From: Podocnemis expansa
Taxonomy: Eukaryota; Chordata; Testudines; Podocnemididae
Assembly (NCBI GenBank): GCA_007922195.1
Contig: ML682123.1
Span: 264,050-328,049, forward strand
Length of the DNA: 64,000 bases
Direction of reading: 5' to 3'
Every line of letters begins with the position of its first letter. The first letter of the stretch is position 1. The notes under the pieces are model-generated. The model was not told where the DNA came from. It ran no database searches and saw nothing but the letters and a program-made list of their open reading frames with translations. The translations under genes and the position numbers were made by a program. This document shows positions 55,440 to 64,000 of this stretch, piece after piece.

Positions 55440-56760
55440 CTTCTCAGTCTTTGCATATCTAGTCTCTGCATCTGCCAGTGATTTGGATGCATATGCCCTG
55501 GGTTGCCAGCTATCAGTGGGTTACTGATGCAACCATACCTCTTAGAGATGGGCTGTTCATGTACATTCAGTTACAGGTGTCTACGTGCCACAGAGCACGG
55601 TAATCCAGCAAGTCTTAGCTGTCAGCCAGACAGGTTTCAGAACTAAAAGCCCTGTCTTTGGAAGCACTGTATACAGTATTCCATAGTGACAAGGTACCAC
55701 TCTGCCTTCACCTGGCCTTTCTATCTAAAGTGGTTTTGTCTTTCCATATAAACCAGGAGATTTGCCTCCCAGTGTTCTTCGGAGACCCACAGGTAACAGA
55801 GAACCAGAGAAGATGGCACACCCTTTATATCAGAAGGGCACATCAAACAGACTAGACCAGGGGTGGCCAAACTTGTGGAACTCAAGAGCCACACAACTTG
55901 ATCATTACACCTTCAAGAGCCACACTGAGGCATATAGCCATATACTTTTACCTACTAAGTAAATTTGCTGTGGTTCGTCCGTGAGCCACACTTTTTCATT
56001 CAAGAGCCACATGTGGCTCCTGAGCCACAGTTTGGCCATGCCTGGATTATACCCTTCCACAGATCAACTCGGCTCTTCAGAGCAGTCACGGAACATGTAA
56101 AAGGCCAGGCGGTAACATCTCAGCGCATCTCATGGATAATGAGCTGCATTAAAGACTGTCATCACACAGCCAATGCTCCCCTGCCAGGGAGAAACAAGGC
56201 TCCCTCAACTAGAGTGCAAGCGTCCTCCACGGCCTTCCTAGCTCAGTTTCCAACCCAGGAAATTTGCAGACCGGCAACCTGGTCCTCAGTGCATACTTTC
56301 ATATCCCACTGCACAATTGTCCAGCAGGCAAGAGATGATGCTGCCCTGGGCAAATCAGTCCTACAGAAGGAGGAACTTCAATTCCTCCCACCATCCTAAA
56401 TGTGGCTTGAAGTTTTGAGTCACTTGAATGGGAATGGATGTGAGCAGCACTCAAAGAAAAACAGAGGGTTGCTTACCTGTTAGTGTCCTTCGAGATGGGC
56501 TGCTCACATACATTCTGCACCCTCCCTCTGTCCCTGCTTTTCAGAGTTAGGGGAAAGAAGGGACTGAAGGTGTCTCCTATATACAGCACACATGCGCAGG
56601 TCAGAATGGGAATTGGCAATTGATCCTATGGGGACAAGCTAGGGCAAAAGGTTTCCAGGCATCCGTGCACTGCGGCACATAGACACCTGAATAAAAATGC
56701 ATGTGAGCAACCCATTTCCAAGGACACTTACAGGTAAATAACCCTCCATTTTCAGCTGTG
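55440..56760 (+). mobile_element. DIRS-like retroelement remnant, recombinase half
   Basis: The plus strand encodes HLAFLSKVVLSFHINQEICL (55690-55760). After a hAT insertion it continues VTEHVKGQAVTSQRIS, STRVQASSTAFLAQFPTQEI and ATWSSVHTFISHC (56080-56330), the C-terminal part of a DIRS tyrosine recombinase. The terminal 'HY' expected in the family reads HC. The terminal repeat 'ATGGGCTGCTCACATACATT' follows at about 56500. Dead copy. Confidence 0.7.
55850..56052. mobile_element. hAT-type MITE inside the DIRS recombinase
   Basis: The element 55858-56044 opens CAGGGGTGGCCAAACT and closes AGTTTGGCCATGCCTG. GACTAGAC (55850-55857) and GATTATAC (56045-56052) form a 6/8 target duplication. Confidence 0.8.
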
Positions 56761-57034
56761 AACACAGGAGTTTTCCTCCAAATTCTTTCCAAACTTATTC
56801 ACCACTTCTAAACTATGTAATGATCCTGAAGGTTCATTAAAGACCAAGCACAGACAGGAATGATTCCCAGGTGTACAACTGGAAGCAACCAGGTTAGATC
56901 TCCTATACCTATAGGACACATCTCCCAATTGATACAATATTGTGTCATGCCGGGGCGTGTCTCTAAAATCACAACCTTCTGCAAGCCTATTCCTACAAGA
57001 GAGTTACCCTGCAAAACTGCCTGTCACGGGATCG

Positions 57035-57348
57035 TCATTGAAATAAATCCTTATTTTGAAATAAGTTAATTTGAATTAACAGTTTGTTAATTCGAATTAA
57101 GGGAAAGCCTGCTTTTGAAACGGCTGTTGTTTCGAAATGGCTATTTCGAAATAAGGCCATTTGGACATGTTGTTTCGAAACAATGTGTCCAAATGCCATT
57201 GTTTCGAAAAAACCATTTTGAAACAACAGCTATTTCGCTTTCCTGCTAGGTTTAACGGTTTCAAAACAACGGCCGTTACTTTGAAACAACAGGTCCTGTT
57301 GTTTTGAAATAACAGTATGTCGTGTGGACAAGAGAAATTTTTTTTCAA
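57035..57348. mobile_element. Harbinger-type MITE at unit E left boundary
   Basis: TTATTTTGAAATAA, AATTCGAATTAA and TTGTTTCGAAACAA palindromes, with 'GCCATTTGGACATG' in the middle and GTGTGGACAAGAG near the right. Both terminal GGCTATGTC sequences are missing. It joins perforin-intron-like sequence on the left to promoter-block sequence on the right. Confidence 0.6.
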
Positions 57349-57349
57349 A

Positions 57350-57482
57350 ACAATGGCTGGAGACTTTTTGTGGTGCCTTCAGCTATCTTCAAAGAGTGTC
57401 TCTCACAGCGGAGACACTGGCCAGCTCTGGACACTGACAAACCACAAGCCCAAAACGTTGCTCAGGTCAGCTGCTGAGGCAG
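57350..57482 (+). promoter_or_regulatory. Unit E 5' exon remnant with donor, promoter lost
   Basis: 'TGGAGACTTTTTGTGGTGCC' through 'CTGAGGCAG|GTGAGTGATAGG' matches units A, C and D, with the exon end at 57482. The upstream part with the RUNX-like motifs is absent and replaced by the MITE at 57035-57348. Confidence 0.5.
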
Positions 57483-57559
57483 GTGAGTGATAGGTGGATC
57501 TGCCCAGACCCTGACCAAGACAGAGGACTCCATCATCCCAGGTACTGCACACACCTCGC

Positions 57560-57840
57560 CTGAGAACAGGTTCCCCAACCCTCAGCTCTAACCCGCTACA
57601 CCCCACTCCCCTCCCAGATCTGGGGAAAGAACTCAGGAGTCCTGGCTCCAAGTCACTTTCCTCTAACTCACTAACCCACTCCCCTCCCAAAGTAGGGACT
57701 AGAAGGAAGCCAGGTGTCTGGACTCCCAGCCCCCTTGCACTAACTCACCAGATCTCACTCCCCTCCCACAGCAACAGCAGAAGACAGGAGTCCTGGCTGC
57801 TAGTCCCATGCTCTATTCCTTACACCACATTGCCACTCAG
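57560..57840 (-). mobile_element. Tandem MIR-like SINE remnants, unit E
   Basis: 'AACTCAGGAGTCCTGGCTCC' and 'GACAGGAGTCCTGGCTGC' units, ending 'CTCTATTCCTTACACCACAT'. Confidence 0.55.
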
Positions 57841-59115
57841 ATTTCATTAATTGCCAGAGTTCATACCTTTCATATCAGGGGCATCTTGGGCTTTCAACTG
57901 GTTTTATTTTCTATTGGCAACAAAGCAGCGGGAATGCAGGTCAGGACTGAGGGGCATCAGAAGAGCTGGTGGGTCATGGAACAGATCCCAGGTCTGGGCA
58001 GGCAGGAGGCTGTGAGCTGGGTGGGAGGGGCACCAACTGAACCAAGCAGACAATATTCAAATATGCTTGTCATCCGGTACCACTGGGACATGGTCACACC
58101 TTAACTGTCTCCTCTCAGTCCTAGCCAGCAATCACCACAGGATGCAGAGCTGTTATACCCTTCCTGCCCCTTGGCCTGCATTGCTGCACAGTTTCCAACC
58201 TGTGTGGCACAAAATTCAAAGTTTAACTCAGCATCTCTGATGGTTCATAAGTGAGGGATGCAAGAAAACAGTGAGCATCTGGAGTGCCTGGAGACCAACC
58301 TCGATGGGCCTATAGGTCTGTGCTGGGACAGGAGGATTGCCCACCATCTCACTCCAACAGCCCTATTTAAAGAGCAGCACTGGACACAGGGGCTGATGCC
58401 AACATTTAGAAATCCCAGAAAATGTCCCTCAGGTGATGGTGAAACATAACTGAACCCACCACACTGTATTGTTACTTAGAGTCCTCAGTGGTGTCCACAG
58501 CAAGGCCAGTCAATCAAGTCCAGCAGGGCCGAAGTTTCCCATTGATGCTTCTGCCTCTAAAAGTCAGCGCCTGGCTCTAGAAGTCAGCACCAGAGGCACC
58601 GCTGTCTCACAAGCCACTTGTTGTTTGGCACTGTTCCCTAGTGGCCAGACCCAGCCACTGCATCACGTCCACTAATTACAGGCCACAGATTATGTCCATG
58701 TTGCACAGTCCTCTACTCAGAGCCATCCCTGGGCTGGAGGGCAAAGGAGGCGACCACTACGGGCCCTGTGGTTCCATGGGTCCTCCACAGCTGTGCTGTC
58801 CCCTGCCCCTTCCCTGCTTGCCTTCAATGGAAAGTTGAAGACAGCGGGGCAGGGTGGGGTGGGATCGCAGAATCTGGCCACTAGGGACGGCCCTCCCCTC
58901 CCTCAGGGTAGAACAGCTGGCCGAGGGAAGAGGTGGATGCATGGAGGGGGAGACCCTTCACAGGCTGGTTGGCCCCAGGCCCCAGCCCCCTCAGGGATGG
59001 CATTGCCTCAGCTGTCCTGGTTTCTGCTGGCCCCGTGAAGCAATTACAACCACTCACTATTAAATTGCATACTCCCGCAGTGGTTCCCAGCCTTTTCAGT
59101 AACACAGCACACTTC

Positions 59116-59617
59116 AATGGCTGTGTTCACACAGCACTCTTATTTCAAAACAACAGAGGTTGTTTCGAAATAAAAAATACCCTGTTCACACGACGCACAG
59201 TTGTTTTGAAACAACGGCACCCGTTGTTTCGAAACAACTTAAAGCCCATGTGGGGACGAAACGATGTGGTTTCGAAATGATTGTTTCGAAACAATGCCGT
59301 CCGAACATGTTGTTTCGAAACAACAGTGACTTACTTCGAAATAACTGTTGCCTGAAACTGCTATTTCGCTTTGAGCTTTTTCCCTTAATTCGAATTAACA
59401 AACTGTTAATTCAAATTAAGTTATTTTGAAATAAGGCATTATTTCAAATCAAATCAAATCAAAGGGCTGGAAGGGACCTCATGAGATCATTGAGTCCAAC
59501 CCCCTGGGAATTGAACCCAGGACCTTCCGCATGTTAAGCAGAGGTGTTAGCAACTTGATACAAGTTGTTTCAACACAGCTTGCATCAAAATAATGCCTGT
59601 GTGTGAACACAGCCAAT
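59116..59617. mobile_element. Harbinger-type MITE (GGCTGTGTTCACACAG ends)
   Basis: The element 59119-59614 opens GGCTGTGTTCACACAGC and closes TGTGTGTGAACACAGCC. The 3-bp repeat AAT flanks it. The interior has TTGTTTCGAAACAA and TTAATTCGAATTAA palindromes. Confidence 0.8.
59443..59563 (-). mobile_element. tRNA-derived SINE with CR1-type tail (5'-truncated)
   Basis: On the minus strand a B-box-like GGTTCAATTCC (within CCTGGGTTCAATTCCCAGG) is followed by GGGTTGGACTCAATGATCTC, AGGTCCCTTCCAGCCC and a (TTTGA)n tail. This tRNA head joined to a CR1 3' end is the design of the turtle Pol III SINE mobilised by CR1. The A box is missing. Confidence 0.7.
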
Positions 59618-60358
59618 GAGACAAACAATTCCACAGCACACCCTTTCTTTTCAGCTGAATTGATTGTTCCTAAACATCACATTTACTATGGTTATGGTCT
59701 TACTGGAGAGGTTTTCAGCATAGTGCACAGAACAAGCTTAAGTAGGGTCAAATACATTAATGTTTCAAATCCACCAGAAAAACGTGCACATCATCTCACT
59801 TTTGCCCTTTGGCCACCTGTATTTTGAATGTTCACATTTTAGAATGGAAAAATCAATACTTTGCTTTTACTTGATTATTTAATTTTTGTAAGTATTATGA
59901 GCTGTAATTTTGTTTGACTAGAATATTGTTTACGATGAAACAATTTTTGTTTTACATTGATTTTCATTATCTTTGTACAAAATTTCATGGCACATCTGCA
60001 CAGTTCTCAAGGCATGCCAGTGTGCCACGGCACACTGATTGAAAACCACGGCAGAGTAGATACAAGAAACTCTACCCCAGCACATGTTTAGTGCTGGTAT
60101 TACCACATGTGGAAATTGGGGAAGAGAGGGAACTGTTGTAAATTTGTTATTCCATACTCATACATACAAATGCGGCACCATGCCATTTGTGTAGAATTCT
60201 AGCAGGTATTCTACACAACATGGCTAATCTCATGAGTGGAAGCTGTAGGTCTCTGACTCTACATGTGAGTGAATCTATGGAACTGCCTGCCACTGGATTG
60301 TCACTGATTCTGTATCTCTTTCTGTATCTCCCTCTAGCTGGGCTCAGAGTTGGTCAAG

Positions 60359-62483
60359 ATGTGGGAACCAGTCATATCAGCCATGTGCAGATTTGGTGCC
60401 TTGATCCCACTCATCTTCTTCATCTTCCCTGGGGTGTCCTGCCTTTGTCATACAGCCACGGTCCATGAATGCAAGATACACACAGGCTATGTACCTGGGC
60501 ACAGCCTGGTTGTGGAAGGCATCGATGTGACCTCAATGGCCAGCAAGGGGGCCTATCTGGTGGACAGCAGTCACTGGAAGCACAAAGATGGCACCTGCAC
60601 CCTGTGCCAGAACCCACTGCCGGAAGGGCAATTGCAAAGCCTCCTGCTGGCTGTGGTAGACTGGCGGGTCCGGGTCATGTGCCAACGAAAGCTGAGAAGC
60701 TCAGTGCAGCATTTGGCAATGGGCATGATGAAGTTAGCAAAGTCCACGGTGCAGAATGACTGGAAGGTGGCACTGGATGTGTCTATGAAGCACAAGGTGA
60801 ATGTCTAGGTGGCTCTTGCTGGATCAAACTCCAAACTGCCCAATTTTGTGGTAGGCCATACACAGAAGGACAAATACACTTTTGCGAGCCGTGAGGTCTC
60901 CTGCAGCTATTACAGGTGACAGCTAACCAGTGTCAGGATTGGGATCCCAGCAACACAACACAGTGATATAGGGTCTTTCCCCTTTAGCGGTGCACTGACT
61001 CCAGTCCAGGCAAAGGATAGGGGAACTGGCTGTCTCAGGGCTGGGGAACAGGACACAGGAACGTTCCTGTGTATGGAACACTAGATCCCATCTGGGACTG
61101 GCCAGCTATGGGACATTTCCTTGTCTGATGTGTCAGGAAAGCCTGGCACCCTGCCAGGACAGAAGTGGAGCCAGTCTCTCAGCACTAGCAAGCAGCTGGC
61201 AGTATCCCCAGCTGGGTTGGGTGGTTCAGCACATTGGGGTGGGTGGTTGCTTTCAATAAGATTCCATAGATGTGCCTTGGTGCCACTTGCTTAGATCCTG
61301 GTTGTGGGTTTGTTGGGTAAGAGGGACATGCAGGTGACTCACCGCGCTGAGCATGCTCCTCTCCTTGTGTCCTCAAGCACGTTCCAAGTCAGCAAGAGAA
61401 GCCACCGCTCACCAGTCATTTCTCTCTGGCTTTGGAGAACCTCCCTGATCAATACAACAGCAAATCCAAGCTGGAGTACCACCAGCTGATCAAAACTACA
61501 GCACCCAATTACCTGTCAATGCTGCAGCTTGGGGGTCGGGTGCAAGACATGACAGCCATGAGGGTCTGCGAAGCAGCACTGAACAGTTTATCGGACGATG
61601 AAATCAAGGACTGTCTGACTGTGGAGGCAAGTGTGAGTATTGGGATGGGCTAAATCAAATCTGGGGCCAGCAGGTGTGAGAAGGAGAAGAAGAAAGGCAA
61701 GGTTCAGGGGAGCTTCCATGAGACATATTAGGAGCGCCACGTGGAGGTGGAGGGAGGACACAGCACAGCTGATGTGCTCTTCTCTGGGAAGGATTCCAAG
61801 GTCTTCTCAGCTTGAATAGCAACCCTCAAAGCCAGCCCTGGCCTGGTGTCCTACTCCCTGCAGCCCATTCAAACCTTCATAGGGGAGGACGACCCCCAAG
61901 CAGGAGACACTGAGGCAAGCAGTAAGTGAGTATGTCACCAAGAGGGCCCTGTGGAGGAACTGCACACAAAGCTGCCCCCCAAGGGACCCAATGCAGCACC
62001 CATGACCCTGCTCCTGCATCCGCCCTGGGGCTGCCATGACCAACACCATGTGCTGTTCACGGGAGTGTGATGTGGGGAAACTGACAGTAATGGTGCAGCA
62101 AGCCAGCCTGTGCGGGGACTATACTACTGCTACGGCTGCCTACAGCAAAGTCTTCTTCGAGAACAGGGAGCTCCGGACAAGCACCATCTGGAACAACAAC
62201 AATCCCGTCTGGAACACCAACTTTGACTTTGGTGCCATCTGTGTCACCAGTGCCAGCAAGATCCACATCCAGGTCTGGGATGAGGACAAGTGGGACAATA
62301 ATCTACTCAGAACTTGTGACATCCTAGTGGAGGCTGGGGGACCTCACCACAAGGATTGTTACCTGAACCACAGCTGCATCTGGTTCCAGTACGGCCTGCA
62401 TTATGTGCCCAACCTTGGGGGCCAGAGATGCCTTGACTATGTCCCCCAGCCACCCTGGGAAGGAGGCTGCAGCTTTCTGGTGA
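60359..62483 (+). pseudogene. PRF1-like: Perforin-1-like pseudogene, copy E
   Basis: The exon equivalents are about 60359-60915 and 61381-62483. Exon 1 is open to a TAG at 60806 replacing a conserved Gln, and its donor CAG|GTGACA is kept. The second exon's acceptor AG is mutated (GCACG where the others read CAGG), and a +2 shift lies near 61400. The MACPF signature is destroyed (LIKTTAPNY). Stops fall at 61651 and about 61729, and near 61813 where Trp became TGA, with more shifts near 61890. The C2 part (62036-62460) is still open and keeps VWDEDKWDNNLL. Many independent lesions make it a clear pseudogene. Confidence 0.9.
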
Positions 62484-62679
62484 GCCCCTTAGATAGGGGA
62501 TCAGAAAAGGATGGGGGTGTGCATAGGTCAACAGCGCTTCCTGTCCCCAGAATGTTTCCTCTGCTTTGCTGATGTCACTTGGCTCCATGTTGTCACTTCC
62601 ACTTGGGTATCCATTACCCATAAGAGACGCTCTGATCTTGTGGGCCCATCGTCCTCACACCTTCCTGTGGGAAAGTATC

Positions 62680-62870
62680 CCACCAATAACCACCCATGAG
62701 ATCCATGAGACCTCTGCATCCAGTGATTTCACCCTTTCAGTGTATGCATCCAACCAGCTAACCAAAGTATGTATCTAGGACACCCAACCTACCCATCGTC
62801 AAGCAAGCCAGCAACCAACCAACACATGGTTTTATTTAGTTTTTCCAGAATATTCAGGCAACAAACAAAC
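62680..62870 (+). repeat. Stub of the CCAA-rich satellite, unit E
   Basis: 'ATCCAACCAGCTAACCAAAG' and 'CCAGCAACCAACCAACACAT' match the start of the satellites after genes A and D. It then jumps at about 62870 to unit-tail sequence ('TTGCCACAGGTCTATTTATT'), so most of the satellite is deleted. Confidence 0.6.
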
Positions 62871-63850
62871 TTGCCACAGGTCTATTTATTCAGGCTGTCA
62901 ACAGGCTGAGGGAAACAACCCTGCTTTGGAGTCACACTGGAAAAGGCAAGTTCCCATTAATCCTAGGATAACAGAATCTTCTTTGCCCACCCCTATCTGT
63001 ATGTGCTGAGAGCCTGGATCACTAGCTCCCTGGTATACCTTGCTGATGGAGGGAAAGGGTTAACTCAGAACCCTACTGATGGGAATTTAAATATCTCTAG
63101 TTTGGATAACTGCCATAGAGCATTGCCACTTCACTGCAAAATGATTTCCTTCTGGGAGGATTCCAGGTCTCTGAATCTCTGAAAATGTATCTCCCTGCTG
63201 CAATAAATATTCATGAAAGCAAATTCCTAAGCAGGAAGCCTTGTTGTTCGTCTAACCTCAGGGGCCTGGACCTAGATGTAGAGCAGAAATGAGCAGGTGC
63301 AATAGACACTTGGGCACACCAGGGGAATACTGGGCTGGAGAGGAGAGAGGCGAATTGCCCTCTGCTGGGCCCCTACTCAGCCACCCCCAGCCAGCACCCC
63401 TTTGTGTCTGAGCTGGTGATCCCATGCCAGGGACCAGGCAAACTGGCCAAAAGCGGTGGCCTGGTTCAGCACTCCCGGTCCACCCGCTGCCACATGCACT
63501 GCTTTCGGCTCTGTACTGGAGGCGGTGGGGAGGGTGCAGGAGACAGCATTGCTGGGGGAGCAGTGATATGGGCCCTGTGCTGCCTCCTGCCCCCCTTCCA
63601 ACTGTCCCAGCACAGAGCCGAAAGCATCGCACATGGTGGGAGGGAGACTGCGAGCGTTGAACCGCACCACTGCTTTTGGCCGGCTCGCGTGGTCCCCAGC
63701 ATGGGGTGGGCAGCAGTGCGGGGTCCACACTGCTCTGCTTGGCAGGACAGTGTGGGGCCCCCAGAACTGAGAGGCCTGGGGGCATTGTCCCTCCCCCTCC
63801 AAGGGACAGCCCTGGGGAGTTATGACAAGCCATGGGAGCTAAATAGCTGG
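62870..63850 (+). other. Unit E tail, non-coding
   Basis: Counterpart of 18750-19250 and 50680-51180. 63360-63800 is a GC-rich insertion containing an imperfect inverted repeat: the sequence around 'AAGCGGTGGCCTGGTTCAGC' is complementary to that around 'TTGAACCGCACCACTGCTTT'. The arms are about 130 bp and no coding domain is seen. Confidence 0.5.
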
Positions 63851-63904
63851 GTCAGTTTGCTGTAAGAGACTATTGAGTGTAATATGGCTAACACTCGTCA
63901 AAGA

Positions 63905-64000
63905 GTATATCTATACTTAGAAGTTATTTCAAAATAAGGAGGCTTATTTTGAAATATCTTTTTTCCTGTCCATGCATGCATTTTGTTATTTTGAATTAAG
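63905..64000. mobile_element. Harbinger-type MITE, cut by window end
   Basis: 'GTATATCTATACTTAGAAGT' followed by TTATTTCAAAATAAGGAGG and TTATTTTGAAATA matches the left arm of the GGCTATGTCTACACT MITEs. Confidence 0.5.

Larger units (their letters stand above)
59078..60051. mobile_element. hAT-type element hosting nested MITE and SINE
   Basis: It opens CAGTGGTTCCCAGCCTTTTC and closes CACTGATTGAAAACCACGG, with 'GTGTGCCACGGCACACTG' before the end as in the small copy at 18151-18329. The flanking duplication is not recognisable. It contains the MITE 59119-59614, which in turn contains the SINE 59443-59563. Confidence 0.65.

Noticed and set aside
59443..59563. A tRNA gene suggested by GGTTCAATTCC
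   Set aside because: There is no A box or cloverleaf. The sequence continues into a CR1-type tail, so it is a truncated SINE.

Overview
This window is vertebrate nuclear DNA, most likely from a turtle. The evidence is a recognisable ZNF668 orthologue, perforin-1 genes with vertebrate exon structure, and a sauropsid transposon repertoire: L3/CR1-clade LINE pieces, a tRNA-headed SINE with a CR1-type tail of the kind described in hidden-necked turtles, MIR-like SINE remnants, Penelope-like elements with a GIY-YIG domain, DIRS and Gypsy fragments, many short hAT-type elements with 8-bp target duplications, and 'GGCTATGTCTACA' MITEs with TTA duplications. A softshell turtle is possible but cannot be proved from the sequence. 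There are no prokaryotic genes, CRISPR arrays or operons.

Layout. 1-2.5 kb is a CpG-rich, ETS-site-rich promoter with a candidate non-coding exon ending at 1951. 2.1-2.9 kb carries a reiterated GGTCCTA...CCATTTTGC motif. 3-5.9 kb is intron-like sequence with LINE, Penelope, hAT and MIR remnants. 6.2-8.0 kb is the coding exon of ZNF668 (18 C2H2 fingers), with its poly(A) signal at 8853. From about 10.9 kb to the end of the window lies a tandem array of perforin-1 units. Each unit has a conserved promoter/5'-exon block with a GTGAGT-type donor, MIR-like SINE tandems, two coding exons, a (CCAA)-rich degenerate satellite and a conserved tail. Unit A (gene 14893-16883) and unit D (gene 46948-49071) are intact. 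Unit C (27292-30453) and unit E (60359-62483) are pseudogenes. Unit B (about 22.7-25.0 kb) has lost its gene by an internal deletion. About 11.4 kb of unrelated, transposon-rich DNA (30.56-41.95 kb) separates units C and D.

How it works together. The two intact genes encode complete perforin-like proteins: signal peptide, MACPF pore domain, EGF-like cysteine cluster and C2 domain. By family knowledge these are cytotoxic-lymphocyte granule effectors that form pores after calcium-dependent membrane binding. The array shows birth-and-death evolution. Paralogous units supply the 'empty sites' that date several transposon insertions as later than duplication. The most unusual items are (i) an open frame for a transmembrane segment plus basic stop-transfer residues just downstream of gene D, (ii) loss or damage of the 5' splice donor or promoter specifically in the two dead genes, (iii) hammerhead-ribozyme-like cores inside the Penelope repeats, and (iv) several nested insertions with readable target duplications.
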